This document shows positions 31,585-44,765 of a stretch of DNA of 64,000 bases, one piece after another. The first letter of the stretch is position 1. Every line of letters begins with the position of its first letter. A program made the translations under genes and the position numbers. Source of the DNA: Atherix ibis (Eukaryota > Arthropoda > Insecta > Diptera > Athericidae). Location: positions 112,712,267 to 112,776,266 of the forward strand of contig OY282605.1 in assembly GCA_958298945.1 (NCBI GenBank), read 5' to 3'. The notes under the pieces are model-generated. The model had not been told where the DNA came from. It saw only the letters and a list, made by a program, of their open reading frames with translations, and searched no databases.

Positions 31585-34284
31585 TACAAAATCGATGACA
31601 TTAATTTATTACTTGGAATAATATTAATAATCTTGTCGTAATAAAACTATAATATTAAATAGTAAATTTTATTACCTAATTTTAATAAACAGAAAAATTC
31701 GGTTTTTAATTTATAAAATTTTTCCACTTTTAATCTAAATTCCACTCACATTTTGTTTACAAGACTTTAAAGATGTTTTTTTTTCTCATGCGTTTTTTTT
31801 TATCCTTTATAGTTTATAGTTCAATTTTATTATTTTTGTGGTTAACAAGTTAGTAAATTCATAAAAATATAAAAAATCCCAAAACAAAAGTTTTATACTT
31901 ATTTGCATAATAACAATTTTTTTAACTAGAAAACAAATTCGTAACAGCCCCCAAACAACATACCATTTTTACGAAGGATATTAAAGTTAATGCCCATAAA
32001 ATAGTATAGAAAAAATACGCATTCGATATTGAGTCCACATATATAATATAAAAAAAATATGCTAAATTTTTGATTAACATCTTGTTTTTGGATTAATCCA
32101 TAAAATTTCAATTTCAATTTATTGACTTAGTACAGTGTCAATGGTAAAATGTGTTTTACAGCCTAGCTAATCGGAAAATGTTCATGTGACATTAATTTGA
32201 TACAGAACAGGATTATAAATTTAAACTGGATGATATTAAAAATAAAATTATTCTCTATTTTTATTTTCTTTTTAAATAATAATTCCAAGGTGCTACAGTT
32301 CAGTTTTGTATGATTTTTATATCAAATTAATTATTTTTATCTCCGTCAAGATGATCTCTATTAATTTCCATATATTTTTTTCTACTATAAATTTTATCTT
32401 AAAAGAGTATTAAAAATATTGAATAAATACAACTCAAATGTCGTAAAAAAAAAATTACGAAAATTAATGGTTTGTTTAATACGAAAACACCTTTTAGCAT
32501 TTATTGACGATAGTGTGGCATCGATAATGCAGTTCACAGAAGCTAAGTTTGACAGAAAAAAAAAATAAAAGTAATAAAATAAAAGTAAATATAAAAAATA
32601 TCCCAGTTTTTATTCAATGTCAATAACCTTAATCATCATAAATTTAACTATAAAAAAATCTATTCTATTAGGACCAAAAAAAAACAAATCCAAAAATATG
32701 GAGGAAGATACAAGAAAAAGTCAAATACTTTTTAGGTGCTCCTATAATTAATGGTGCATCATAAAAATTCATGCTTTCAAATATATTAAAATGTGTGTTT
32801 TGAAAAGATTTCTTTTTCGCTATAAATCGCCAACAATATCTTAGTTTTTCTTATTAAAGAAAAAAAAATCGTTTTATATTGCGTAATTGCATTATAGTAA
32901 TTCATTGAAAAGTTGGTTCAAAAAGCTTGTTCGTATTTGATCTTTTCTTCTGATATTTGCGAATTCATAGTAAATCGATTATATTTTTTTTTTTTGCGGC
33001 GAATTAAGGAAAAAATATTCATAAAAGGAGGAATTTTATGCAAAAAGCACAAATAAAAAAAAAAGAGTAAAAATATTTTTTTTATATTTAATTGACAAGA
33101 AAAACTCGCATAAAAGTTGAAACGAAAAAAAAACCAATTCTTTTTCTTAAAAATATGCAAACGTTTTTTTTTTATTCTCCTATAAAAAAAATTAATTTTT
33201 ATTTATTTCGAAGAAGAAGAGAATTACCGGAACAAAACCGGACGACAAGCTTTTTTGGCATTGAGGTTATTGTTCCTTCTTAATTTCGTAATAATCTCTT
33301 TAAAAGAAAAAGTGAAGCAATTAATTAAAAACAGATAAAAAATTGCAAATGAGTCAATTTATTCATTTTATTATTTAATAATAAATATTTCTTTAGTAAA
33401 GATTACAGCATAAAATAATTAATAGACCCCCCAAAAATTTATAGCTTATTTCATGACATTTCAAATTAATGGTCTATGATTGTGGGTGATATGCAATTTT
33501 ATAGGAGTGTGAAAAGCTTATAACAATTTTTATTGCATTAAATCTTTTTCAACAAATTATTAAAAAAAAAAGAAAAAATTTTATTACCATAAATCAGCGG
33601 ATATGCCTTGTAAAAATTTATTGAATTTTCTACTTTTCCCATAAAATTTTCAGATTTAATAATCGATCTAAATTGTTTACGTACACTTAAGATTTCGTTT
33701 TGGTATTTGAAAAAATCTTACGTTTTAATTATATTTTTGACTCCAATAAAAAAAATATTTTTTTTCTTCTAATTTATCAAAAAACAATTAAAATTTCCTT
33801 ATAGAAATTTCTGCAAAAAAACAATTTTTAAAATTTTTATTATTTGTAGATATTTTTTTTGGAAAATTTTAATTTTAATTTAATTAAACAAAATTTCAGA
33901 TAAATCTCCGTTATTATAACAATAATGCCATTAATTATCTTTTAATGATACTATATTGTTGTTATCATAAAATCCAATTTCGAAAAAACTGGGCTAATCA
34001 CATTTAAAGATAAATTTTTTTAATAAAATGAATGCGTTTTTATACTGTAGCTAAATTAACTTTTATTGTTGTCATATCTAAAAATATAGATTAGATCATT
34101 TAGGATTATTAATTAATTTATAGTTTTTATCTTTTCGTTGCACTTTTAAGGCTATAACCTAATAACGTGATCATGAAAATGAAAGTATTTTTACCTTATT
34201 TTTTTGTCATGTTCTACAGAATTTAATAATTTCTAAGCAGCATATTTGAATTAATTTAATTTAAGTTTATAATTTTTTAATGGA

Positions 34285-34299
34285 GGGGGGGGGGGGGGG
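34285..34299 (+). repeat. Run of 15 G
   Basis: An isolated poly-G tract in otherwise AT-rich DNA, followed by TTGTGAGGGG. It could form a quadruplex. Length accuracy depends on read quality. Confidence 0.85.
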
Positions 34300-34390
34300 T
34301 TGTGAGGGGTAAGTATAGAAAATTTCTGGAATTATAAATTTTTAAATATAGACTTTTCAGAAATTGTTCAATTTGTAAAGTTGCAATAAA

Positions 34391-35035
34391 CGAGGTGTGG
34401 CAGAAAGAGGCTGGCATTACTAAAAAGGTATATGGCAGCACTGATAACTAAAGATCATTAAATGAAGCTTTGAAAATCCGTGAGTTCGACTTACAAAAAG
34501 TTGCAGAGAGACTATAAGTTTTCCGGTGGCACTTGTGCCCTTATTAGGAAATAATCATCATAATTTGTGGAGGCTCATCAAGGAGGCCTTTAGCATAAAA
34601 AAGTGATAAAAATGTGGAAATTTTCAAAGATTTCCTATTAAAAATAGGGACTTGTTTTTTTTTAAATAAAAAAAAGAATCCCTTGTAAGACTCAGAAAAA
34701 TAGTTTTTTGTTGCATCAAATCGGATATTACAAAAAAAAATATTTTTGTTGAAAACAAATATCGAAAAACTTAATTTTTGTGGTTTCGCAACCTCTATTA
34801 GAGTGTGTCTGTTTTTTTGTTCCCTAAAATCACAAACCACTTGATCATGGTACTGTCGATCACAACCTAAGGAGTGTAATCGAGGATCTGAAGACAGTTT
34901 TTTTTGAAGCCCTCCAGCTATGCTAGGAAAAGTGTAAAAAACGCCCCCGCCAATGGTAATAACCCTTATTTATAAAAATAGAATAAAATTGTTATAAAAA
35001 GGAATCATTTTCACTTTGTTTTCTGGCACATCTCG
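34391..35035 (+). mobile_element. Short, decayed mariner-like element (645 bp)
   Basis: CGAGGTGTGGCAGAAAGAG at the left end and the inverse of CGAGATGTGCCAGAAAAC at the right end form terminal repeats. TA follows the right end at 35036-35037, and the left TA has decayed. Near the right end the plus strand reads VIEDLKTVFFEALQLC and CKKRPRQW, resembling a mariner transposase C-terminus. The rest is unreadable. Internally deleted and inactive. Confidence 0.6.
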
Positions 35036-35037
35036 TA

Positions 35038-38000
35038 CTTAATTGCCTACCGGAATTAGGAAAATTTTTTTTTATAGCCTCGTCAACTTGTTTGCGAACA
35101 AATATTGATAAAAGAGCGTCTTCAAATGTTACTGATACTCACCTCAATTAGCAATAAAAAAAAATTATTTCAGTTTTTCAATTTTTTTCGGGCTTCCGAA
35201 AATTTTTGATAGACTATCAAAATGACAGTAAGCGTGATTGGAATTTCTCAAGAGTGCTTCCTTGTGAGAAATGATCTTCATTTTTCTGATGTTAAAAAAA
35301 GAATATTTTTGATTTGTAATTTTCTTTTACTGACTAACGAAATGTATTATTATTATTTTTGTTGTTGTTGTTGAAAAACCTGTCAAATATTGTATTTTAC
35401 ACATGTGAGCTCTTTTTTTGAAGGAGGTTCTCAGCCAATTTAACAATCCCATTGAGGATCGCTTAAGTACTCGTTTTTATCGTTGAGGTTTTCTTTGGAT
35501 CTATACAATACTAGTGGCAGTATCTCACAACGGTAACAGATGTGCCAAGGTAAATATTTACATACGGACAGGTAGCATTTATTTTGAGTACGGGAACCTG
35601 CTAACAAGGTCATAGTTTTCGTTGTTTGTTTTCGTGGTTGGGCATCGATCTGGGATCAGATCGTGGCCACTGTACTAAATCGACATTCCCATGTAACTTA
35701 AAACTCTTTATCAGTTCTCAGTATTATTTTATACGTGCGTTATTATTTTTCTCTCCAGAGTCTGTTGCCTTCTTATTTGTGTACCGATAAAATATAAATC
35801 GACAAGTAAACATTTTATAAAAACAAATATTACATATTTACGAGTATTGCATATATACACAATAGTTGAACGTAAAAAGAAATTTTATCATATTCGAAAG
35901 TATAGAGTAAACAGAAAAATACTTTCAACTACGAAAGAGAAAAGAAGAAATTTACAAAATTTTTTTTGGTTTTTTTAACGATGAGTAAAAGTTATTATCA
36001 ATAATTCTACGAAAATTGTAAAAATTTTATTAGAGTATGGAAATTAATATAATTGAGTGCAAAATTAATTAAAACAAAAAAAATAATAGAGTTTATTATC
36101 TTTAATATACAATTTCCCATGTAACATTTAAGAAAGATTTTTCTTTTTCCGTTTTAATTTAAAAACATGGAAGTAATTTGCCAACTGTTCTTTTAAATAT
36201 AGAATTTTTATTGCTTATCAACGGTTTTATATAATAAATTATTTTTTAAACTATAAAGAAAAAAATGTTAATAATAATAAAAATTCTATTTTTCTTATGC
36301 GCTAAAATAAAAACACTCAACTAAATTGATCAATACAAAATGTGTAAGAAAATGTTTTTACTAAAGCAAAAAAAAAAACAAAAAAACATACAAAATGTAT
36401 GAAAACTAAATCCGATTTGAGTATAATTAACATATATTATAAGGTGTTTAACTTTTCGGAATTAAGTCAATTTTCTCAGAAAATGTGAACAAACCAATCA
36501 GTGTATTGGAATTTTCATTAATTCATTTTAAGGTGTTTTTTTTCTTATAGCATTTTTTTCTATTATATTACAAAGTTGATTTTAATGGCAATAATTAATC
36601 AAACAAATCGAAAACTGTTCATATAATATTAGAAAAAAAAACTTTTTTTTTCTTACGTATTTCTTCCATAAAAAAAAATTTTAAACTTTTATGGAAACGC
36701 ATACCTGAAGACATTGACCAAAATGGATTTTTGTAAAGATTTTTTGCCCATTTTATTTGGTTTTTCTTTTTTATATCTTAACATAAGATAAATGTGAGAA
36801 AATCATTTATAAAAAAAAAGTCATTTATTAAATTGAATGGCGTTTTAGACTATAAAAATTATACGAAACTATTGGATACGAAAATCTCCTTAAATTAATA
36901 TAAATAAATCAACAACAAAAAAATTAATTATTTTAATTCAGACAAATTGGTAAAAGCAAATTTTTTTTTTTATTGAAAATTATTACTAAAAAAAATTTGC
37001 TAACTTTTATTACAGATGGCGTTACTGTTAGTTGAAAATTGCATTTATTATGACAGATCACCACCATTGGTCGCCATTTTGTATATTTTTTCACAACAGC
37101 TTACAACAAATTTAACTGTCAAAACATATGTTTTGGCATGAAGTACTCGTCGTTGAAGACAGAATATACGAAATGAAGCAGAAGAAAAAAAAATATATAT
37201 ACAAAAAAATGTGTCACCAGGTAATTGAACAAATTACCTTTCTTTTATCAGTCTTTCTTTCTCTATTATGCGCTGTTCCTTTTCCGATTTCGTATGGTAA
37301 TTGCCCATAAAATATCCCATCTTCTTACTTGTTTCTGGAAAAGTTGACATTCATTTTCGTTTCGTTTTGGTTCATTTTCAACCATTTACGTTTTATCAAA
37401 AGATGCCGAAATTCGTATTAAATCTCATATATTTAAAGATTCACAGTATTTTTTATTTGTTGTTATTTATTTTGTAAATAAGTAACAAAGTTGAAAACTG
37501 TTTTCTTTTGTTCATTGCAAAAAAAAAAAATGACGAGAGAAAAACGGAAGAAACAGAAAAACCCAAACACTTTAGGTTAAGTAGACTTTTGCAACCAAAA
37601 AAAAAACAATTAAAATTCTTCCATGTGTTATCTTCGTTTTTTTTATTAATATTTTTTATTGCATTTTATTATTATTTTCAATTTTTACGTAAGCAAGGTC
37701 AGGTCAAACTTGTTTTGTTGTAAGTAGATTATTTGCAAAAATCGATCTTGAAATTTATATATTTTGTTGGAGTTTGTAAAAAATGCACTTCAGACCCTAA
37801 AGGAAAAAATACGCATACAAATATGCATAAGCTTTCTGAAAAAGGAGAAGAAAAACAAATTATTTAAAGTCTAAAAGTTTTTGTTTTCCTTTTTTTCATC
37901 AGATTTATTTGTATTTTATGAACTTTAGTTAAAGATCTTTCGAGTACGTAGACCTTTACTAAATCAGAGTTTTTTTTGCTGTTGAAATTATTTGAACACA

Positions 38001-38097
38001 CTTTTAAAAAGTTTTTATATAAAAATGACGTACGGTATTTACTTATATTATTATTTATAATTTGTTTTTCTAATATTTTACATTAAAAAAAAGGATT
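35038..38097. other. AT-rich DNA without a recognised gene
   Basis: Includes an ATT/GTT triplet run near 35350-35375 and a moderately complex block at 35440-35800. The rest is AT-rich with long A and T runs. Short open frames at 37128-37310 and 37508-37723 are Lys/Phe-rich, low-complexity translations. Confidence 0.5.
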
Positions 38098-38099
38098 TA

Positions 38100-38334
38100 C
38101 ACAGTGTTCCCAAAGAATAACCGAACATATTCTTAAATCATAGAACAAACAGCGCCATCTATTGCAGCATTAAAACATTCATCTTCTTTAAAACGATGTG
38201 AAAGTTACAGCCATTTTAATAAAAGAAAAAGTGTGCTAATGTTACAATAGATGGCTAATGTAAATTTTCAATAGATGGCGCTGCATGTTGTATGATTTAA
38301 ATATAAAGTTCGGTTATTTTTGGGACGCACCGTG
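38100..38334. mobile_element. MITE with about 70-bp terminal inverted repeats (235 bp)
   Basis: The left end CACAGTGTTCCCAAAGAA and the inverse of the right end CACGGTGCGTCCCAAAAA are followed by ATAACCGAAC in both. The arms continue through AAATCATA and GCGCCATCTATTG. TA flanks both sides (38098-38099 and 38335-38336). With no coding capacity, it fits a Tc1/mariner-type MITE. Confidence 0.85.
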
Positions 38335-38639
38335 TATTATAAAATTTTAAACTGTTTTCATTTGTGGTATAAAAGAAGATGCCTCAGCTACGAAAGTTAT
38401 TTTTATGATACAAAAAAGTACACGTAATTTTTTTTCTATTTTTTATTTCGAATTTCAATGAGGATCTAGCATTACTGTGATGGATCTAGTAATACTACGC
38501 ATTTCCTTCCAAAAAAGCTTATACGCAAGTCCATCCGTTACACGTGGTGGAAGATGAATCTTACTCAAGCAAGCTTTTAATATCGAAAACTAATCACCGT
38601 CGATCCGACCTCAGAAGAGCTTTCACTCAGAAAAAGGGT

Positions 38640-38990
38640 TCTACACGTCAGATCGCACATGACCATCACTTGGATGATTTACCATGACAACGACCCCTGT
38701 CACATGGCTATCTCCATCAATGAATTTTTTTCTCAAAAAAATAGTTTCTTCTGATTTTTCAGCCCCTTGTTTCAGCAGATCTGGGAACCTTTTTTTTGGC
38801 TCCCAAAGATCTCTCTAAGGGCATTTGTTCTGAGAAACCAATGTTGGATATAAAAAACCCCAAAAGGTTCTACAGGTCTACTCGATTAAGTGGGATCCCC
38901 GACCATGTGTCTTCAAACAAAAAGTGGTACCATGGAGCTCGGGTACCCTGCGGTGTTTTATCGCACAGTGCCCGACTAAGGCAATGTGGC
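38640..38990 (+). mobile_element. Mariner catalytic-domain remnant
   Basis: TWMIYHDNDPCHMAISINEF (about 38665-38730) matches the second catalytic-Asp motif (HHDNAPCHTAISINEF). After the lost PYSPDL segment, WLPKDLSKGI (about 38800) resembles FLFPKLK..LKG, and SSNKKWYHG (about 38905) may be the C-terminal KW..RW region. A similar ISINEF segment occurs at 46565-46590. Heavily decayed. Confidence 0.55.
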
Positions 38991-39745
38991 CTTGGCTGAA
39001 ACGTGCGGCCACCAACAGTAAGGGTAATAAGCTTGTAACTGGCTGTTAACAATGGTCCTATCTGCGATGGATGTAGAGCTAGTTTGGTGGCAGGACCAGA
39101 TGGAAGAACAAGGGATGTGAGTTCAAAATGAAGTGAGCGGTCTACTTTTTGAGACGCTCACCATTGTGGAGTTTACGGATCGATGGGTTGATTGCTTCAC
39201 GCATAGAGCAGAAAGGCAGGTTTTGATGAAGCCTGTATGGTAGAGTAGGCATCCTAGGTCCACTTGCCATAGAAGGAATCAAAAGATGGTTTCGGTGAAA
39301 GACGGAAAATGGAACCGACTTGCTGAGAGCTTTGGGTTGAAAGAGGGTTATAGAAGGGTATGCTGAGGCAACTATTAATAGGAAGGAAATCCATCTGAGT
39401 GTTCCGTTGTGTTAATTAATCTAAGCAATAAATCGAAGTTGGAATAGAATACTGAAAGTTTGATTTGAGCGAGCTGGGCGCAACTATCAGCATCTACTCA
39501 GCTAGACGGGCGAAATGCATAATAATTACAGGTGTGTTCTGGGTTGATTGATCATATCTCAGTCTCTACGGTAGAAGGCAATACGTGGTATTATGTAAAA
39601 TGTTAGGTACACCAAGTTAAATAACAGAATTATTTTGTTCCCGAAGATCAAAAACTATTTGAAAGGACATCATTTTGGTACAGCCTGACACTCTTCCAGC
39701 ACTACTATGAAGAGTGCAAATAAAGCCTCCCCCGACGTATTTCCA
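38991..39745. repeat. GC-richer unknown repeat sharing its end with 59.8-60.05 kb
   Basis: This block is clearly richer in GC than its flanks and has no long open frame. Bases 39636-39710 resemble 59990-60055: GAAGATCAAAAA, then GA.AGNAC.TCAT.TTGGTA, then CACTAC in the same order. The family is not recognised. Confidence 0.4.
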
Positions 39746-42700
39746 CCTAACGTACAAACATTGAAGGAAATAACATTGATGAATAAAAATGAAATGAAAC
39801 TAGTTACATAAAAAAATCTGGTAACTCTAAATTTATTTTCTACAAAATCTCAAATTTATCACTATTTTCTAATTTGTTCTTTTCAAATTATGAAAAGATA
39901 TTCGAAAGACCAATCTTTCTATTATAATCGTCAAGATGAAAATAAGAGTGTGCATATATGGGATAGCATGCCTAATATTTCCATGTGAATATGATTCTTA
40001 ATTAAATGATTAAAATCACAATAAAATATTCACGAATGAAATATTTTCTGTAAAGATTATTAGACTAGACTCCAAATCTATTATGGAAAATTGGCTAAAA
40101 TATTAGCAAATCTGAACATTTAGCGGAATAAAAAGATTTATTGTACTGCCATTTTTGTTGATTAGGTTTAAATATGAATTTTTATAAAATGAAAAAAAAA
40201 ATAACAATAACTATACATTTTTCTATTCAAAAATAAAGTAAAATTTTTTAAAGATTTCATCTTTAATAATAAAAAAAAATTCTATTAAAAATTTATGTAA
40301 AATTCTGCAAAAAGTTTTACTACAGTTCAAAAAAAAAAAAATGTCGCCTTAAAAAGTTTTCGGTTGTCATAATTCTATCGAATTTTCTTTTGTATACTCA
40401 TAAATTCTTATTTAAAATATAAATGCAGATACAATAATTTATAAAATCTTTAGAAAACGTTTGAAAAGTTTTTCTAAAATTGTATCGATTATAAATTCAA
40501 AACGGGAGTCCGTCTTATACTTTCAATTTGATTAAAGCAACGATAAAATTTCAAAAAAATTTACCTTTAAAAATATTTTAATAAATTTTATGAATATATT
40601 TTTTTTAAAGCTTTTATTGCCTTTGTAAATATTTCCGAAAAATTTTAGATATTTTATCTGTGCATCATTGAAAATATCAAAATTTAAGTTATTTTAAACC
40701 TTTCGATTTTAGTTTTGAATACTTTTATTAATTACTCGGAAAATAACAAAAATCAGTATTTTAATTTTTTTAATCTAACACAAAATGTTATCTTTTTAAT
40801 TTATTACGATTTCTATCGATTTTATATCGAGTATCTTTTGTTAACTAATAAATTGGAATTTATAGTGAAAAACTTCCTTAAATACATTATTGATAATTTT
40901 TTAAAAAAAATATCGAACTTCTTTTCAAATAATTTTGTAACAAGCAATTTGAAAATTTTTCGAAAGTTAAAAAAAGGTTTTTTTTTGTTGTTGCAAAACA
41001 CAAAATATTTTGAATTTAACAAAAGCACTAAAAGACAAAAATGAAATTAATTCCAAAAAAAGAAAAATATTACCTTTTCAATTCTTTATAAAGCGATTAT
41101 TTATTAATTCATAAATTGACATATTATTTATGACAAGATCGAATAACTGAAAAAAGGTATGCTCCTACTAAGTTCACGGCGGCCATTTCACTCAATTGCC
41201 GCAATCATTTGACCGTTTCAGCATCTACCATACCGCAACAGTTTTCTTAGATTGCAACCTAAAATTCGGCTCGATTTCTATCTACTTTAACTTAAGGAAA
41301 ATAACTTATATTAGCCTAGAAAGGTAACAAAAGAATTTCAACAGTAACAACAACCAAAAAAAAATTAAAAACCATAAATTCCATTCGTAAATATTTCGGG
41401 AATTTTTTTTTTACTAACATTTTCGAAATAATTTAAATTAAAAGTTATATTTTTTGAAAATAGTTTTTTGTTTAAAAAAAACTGTCACGAAATTGCATAA
41501 AATTATCGATCAGCTCGCGTGGATCGGTGCCGAGTTTTTACTGATATTTTCCTGTCATCAAAAATACATTCGAAAATGATTATAAACCATTATTGCCATT
41601 GATCGTGTACATTTGACCGTAAAATCAATAAGTTTATTGGATTTTTATGGACTTGTACCAGTACCACCGATAAGGATTGAACTGTCATTGCCTTTCTGAG
41701 AAGGAATTTCCTGTGCAGACCTACCTGACTCTGCACGAACGGCGCATAGGATTAGTGTGCACATAATCGTACACGGGTACGTACGTGCCAAGTGCAACGT
41801 AATTTCAAAATTAAACAAGAAAATAATCTTTTACGTCAGTAATAATAATAATAAAGTTTTAAACGTTCATCTTTCTTACTGGTGGATGATTCATAAAAAT
41901 CTGCTTAAAAGTGGCCATTTTTTTTAATTTAAATTCTTTTCTCGATCTTTTGATGTTTGGAAGCATTTAAATTTGGTTTTCTTTTCAACCAATCCAGTTT
42001 TCGTTGTAAGAATATAGTTTTTTTCGATGGTTATGTCATAAGGAGTTGATAATAATTTTTGTACTTTTATTATCTTAACGCGACAGATTTTTAATCTTAC
42101 GACAATGTGTGAAAAAGCAAACAGAAATGAACGCTTTTTGATGGGATATTCGCACTTTATTGCCAGTGGCTGCGCAGACCTAAATATTTTCAGGAGAGAG
42201 GACAGATCTCTGATCGTATTTAAGAATGGACACAATGCAGGTTATGCATTGAAAAGTTCCCAAGATTTAGCATTTGGGGATTTGTTGGCCACCCCACCCG
42301 TTATTCATTTCGCTGGTAAGTCGCGCGAATCCGATTTTGGCAAGGGACAAGATGCCACTAATTCAGGCACGGCCATTCGTCGAATGCATAGAAGATTTCA
42401 CTTAAATATTCGCCATAAATTACCCAACCAGACCAAAGTTACTTCGACTAAAGTGGATAATATCTTCTTAAAAGTTGTCAGCTTTTGTTGTTGTGGTCCA
42501 AAGATAGACTGATTATCAAAACTCAGTGCACAGACGACCATCACACCATTTTAACGAACATCAGATCAGATGAACGAACACCACCTCTCTGATATGCGTC
42601 GATGCTTCTTCGAAATCTTCCAACTCTGGAAAAGGAAGTACGAGTACATGCTGGCAATTATGCTGATGAAGTGATGACACTTGATAACCAGAAGACGAAA

Positions 42701-43089
42701 CACTGAATCCATTCGTAAATTGAACTCGTAAATATTCTAGAACGTGTGCAGGGGATCGTTTGTGGTGTCGTCAATTTCTATGCAAATTCGTTCTTGATTC
42801 ACCTTTTTGGTGATGGTAGACGAACAATATCTTATTTTTAATATTAAAATTTTTTAATTAATAAAATTTGGTTAATTTCCAATAAAAAAAAAAGTTCCTT
42901 TTTAAAAGAAAATTTTAAAAAAGTTTTTATTTCTTTGTTGATTGTTTTAAAATAATTATTTTTTCAAAAAAAAAACTTTGTATTTATAAAAGTTCGCAAA
43001 TTTTTAATTTAAAAAGTTTAAAAATATATTTGTTTAGTTTTAAATTTGGCATTTTATATATTATAAATTGTAAAATTGTAAAATTTTAT
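39746..43089. other. Noncoding DNA; more complex blocks at 41160-41800 and 42090-42800
   Basis: 39746-41150 is AT-rich. Two blocks, 41160-41800 and 42090-42800, are more complex. The second holds a 135-codon plus-strand open stretch (42105-42512) with no recognisable domain, no clear start context and few relatives suggested by its composition; I do not call it a gene. 42840-43090 is AT-rich. Confidence 0.4.
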
Positions 43090-43460
43090 TTCAAACCGTA
43101 GCCACGTTTCGCGCTTGAATATGAGGTAATTTTTTTTTAAAGATGAGGTTCATTTCTCACTTGGTAGATGCGTCAATTAGTAAAATAGGTGTGTATAATA
43201 GGGCTCTAAAAATCCACAAGTGACCCTAAAGAAGGATTTTTATCTATAAAAAGGGACTGTTTGATTTAAATTTTGGTCTAAAAGTATCTATATTAGAAAA
43301 GGAAAATTATTATTATAAAATTACCTTAAAAGGATTAAGTCCTACCTCTTATAAAATCGATAGAAATTTTTATTTAATTTCACTTTCAAAAGCGCAAATT
43401 GGATACCTATTTGCGTTTTATTTAATTTCACTTTCAAAAGCGCAAATTGGAAAGAAAGAC
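43090..43460 (+). mobile_element. DDE transposase remnant of the repeated family
   Basis: EVHFSLGRCVN near 43147 matches DEAHF.LGGYVN, and GSKNPQVTLKKDFYL near 43205-43245 matches GSENPQV.VEKPLHP. Downstream GGATTAAGTCCTACC and GCGCAAATTGGATACC correspond to the 3' region of the 30640 copy. A 33-bp block there is duplicated (43371-43451). Confidence 0.65.
43371..43451. repeat. 33-bp direct repeat at 48-bp offset
   Basis: TATTTAATTTCACTTTCAAA and the following 13 bases occur at 43371-43403 and again at 43419-43451 without a difference. Confidence 0.92.
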
Positions 43461-44639
43461 TCCATTAAATTTCCAATAATTTTCTTTTTGCAGTTTGTAC
43501 TAATTTCAAAAAAATTCCAATTAAAAAATATATTTTCTTCAGATAATAAATTTTTTTCTTATAACACGTTCGTTCATTAAACCAAAAAGAATATGTACAA
43601 CATAAAAAATCATAAAACAGCAGCAAAATCGTAATAAATTTGTCAAGAAATTATGTGGTTTTTTTTTCTATTTGAAAAAAAAATGAAACTTTTCCAGCCA
43701 AAATACACCTACAACGTTTTCGAAATAAATTTTTTTCCTTCTGGAAATAAATCGAATCTAATTGAATCTGTGAATGATATATGGTCGGTCAGGTTTTTAG
43801 ATAACAAATCAGCACAAACGTTAATTAAGATACGCGCTTTAACGATTTGCATACATTTGTACGTAATTGAGTATCTGTTTAGGTCTTCAGTCTGGAATAA
43901 GCAATAATGTTCCAATGGTAATCAGTCAATTTAGCCAATGGGATTTTTTTTATATCTTTTCTACCTCGAGTACATGGAGGTAGGTGTATTAAGGTGTTAC
44001 TATTACGGATTACTTACGAGAATAATCACGTTAAAGTCTTGATTATAAACTGGTAACGTTGATTACTTGATTATTACGATAATTCGATCGTACGCCACAA
44101 GAACCAAATTTTTATTTTATTTTTGAGATTCTAGCCTGTGATGCCCGTTTCCGACCACCAACAACAAGTTATCCTTGAAGTTCGAAGCAGTTGCAATAAA
44201 TTTTCTTCTTAATTCATTAATTATCTACCATTGATAATGATGTTAACTAAATACTAACAGAAAAAAAATTGTTTAAAAAAAAAACAGTGGAAAAAATTAT
44301 AATTAACAGACGAAGAGTAAAGACAAATCAAAGAAAACATTTTGCTGTGTTTTAGATCAAGTTTATAAAAACATGTCAGACATTGGAGGCAAATTAAAGA
44401 ATAAATCAGCATAAAAATAAATTACATAAAAGAGAATAGATTTAAAGTTTTTGGTAAATCTAAGATTTAAATTTTTTTGTCCTTACAAAACTAAATGTTT
44501 GATATAAAAAATCTTTTATGAAATTTGGTTCGCAGAACTTATTTAGAATTATTTCGAATTTATATAAAAAAAAAACTTTTTTTATTAATAAAACAAAATA
44601 GAAATTATTAAAAAAAAAAAACAAAAAAAAGGACAAGAG
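43461..44639. other. AT-rich DNA without a recognised feature
   Basis: AT-rich sequence with one short plus-strand frame (43653-43907) that has no motif. Confidence 0.45.
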
Positions 44640-44765
44640 ATGTCCTGATTTAATGATACTCAGAATGCTTGCGTCTAGTATGAAGTGGTTCTGGGTTCAA
44701 ATGCAGCTAGAGTTATATAGTAGCGCTAAGAATTTGTGTTATTTGTTTCAGTATAAGTGTTATTA
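44640..44765 (+). repeat. SINE-like sequence with tRNA-type B box
   Basis: GGGTTCAAATGC (about 44694-44705) resembles a polymerase III B box. It is preceded by GTCTAGTATGAAGTGG and followed by AGCTAG and TAGTAGCGCTAAG. The same order is found at 9590-9690. A tRNA-derived SINE is plausible. Confidence 0.4.

Larger units (their letters stand above)
31285..34390. other. Very AT-rich DNA without a gene
   Basis: Extremely AT-rich, with many homopolymer runs. It includes an AAT microsatellite at about 31563-31584 and a run of 15 G at 34285-34299. Open frames here (for example 32918-33160) are made of AAA/TTT codons and have no coding character. Confidence 0.55.

Noticed and set aside
38920..38965. 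Cluster of KpnI, NcoI and SacI-like sites resembling a cloning polylinker
   Set aside because: The flanking sequence continues as ordinary genomic repeat and mariner remnant, and the site order does not follow a vector I can name. Coincidence in a GC-richer block is more likely; a vector screen would settle it.
42105..42512. 135-codon plus-strand open frame as a host gene
   Set aside because: No recognisable domain, no flanking splice or promoter support and no coding periodicity obvious by eye. Kept only as a note.
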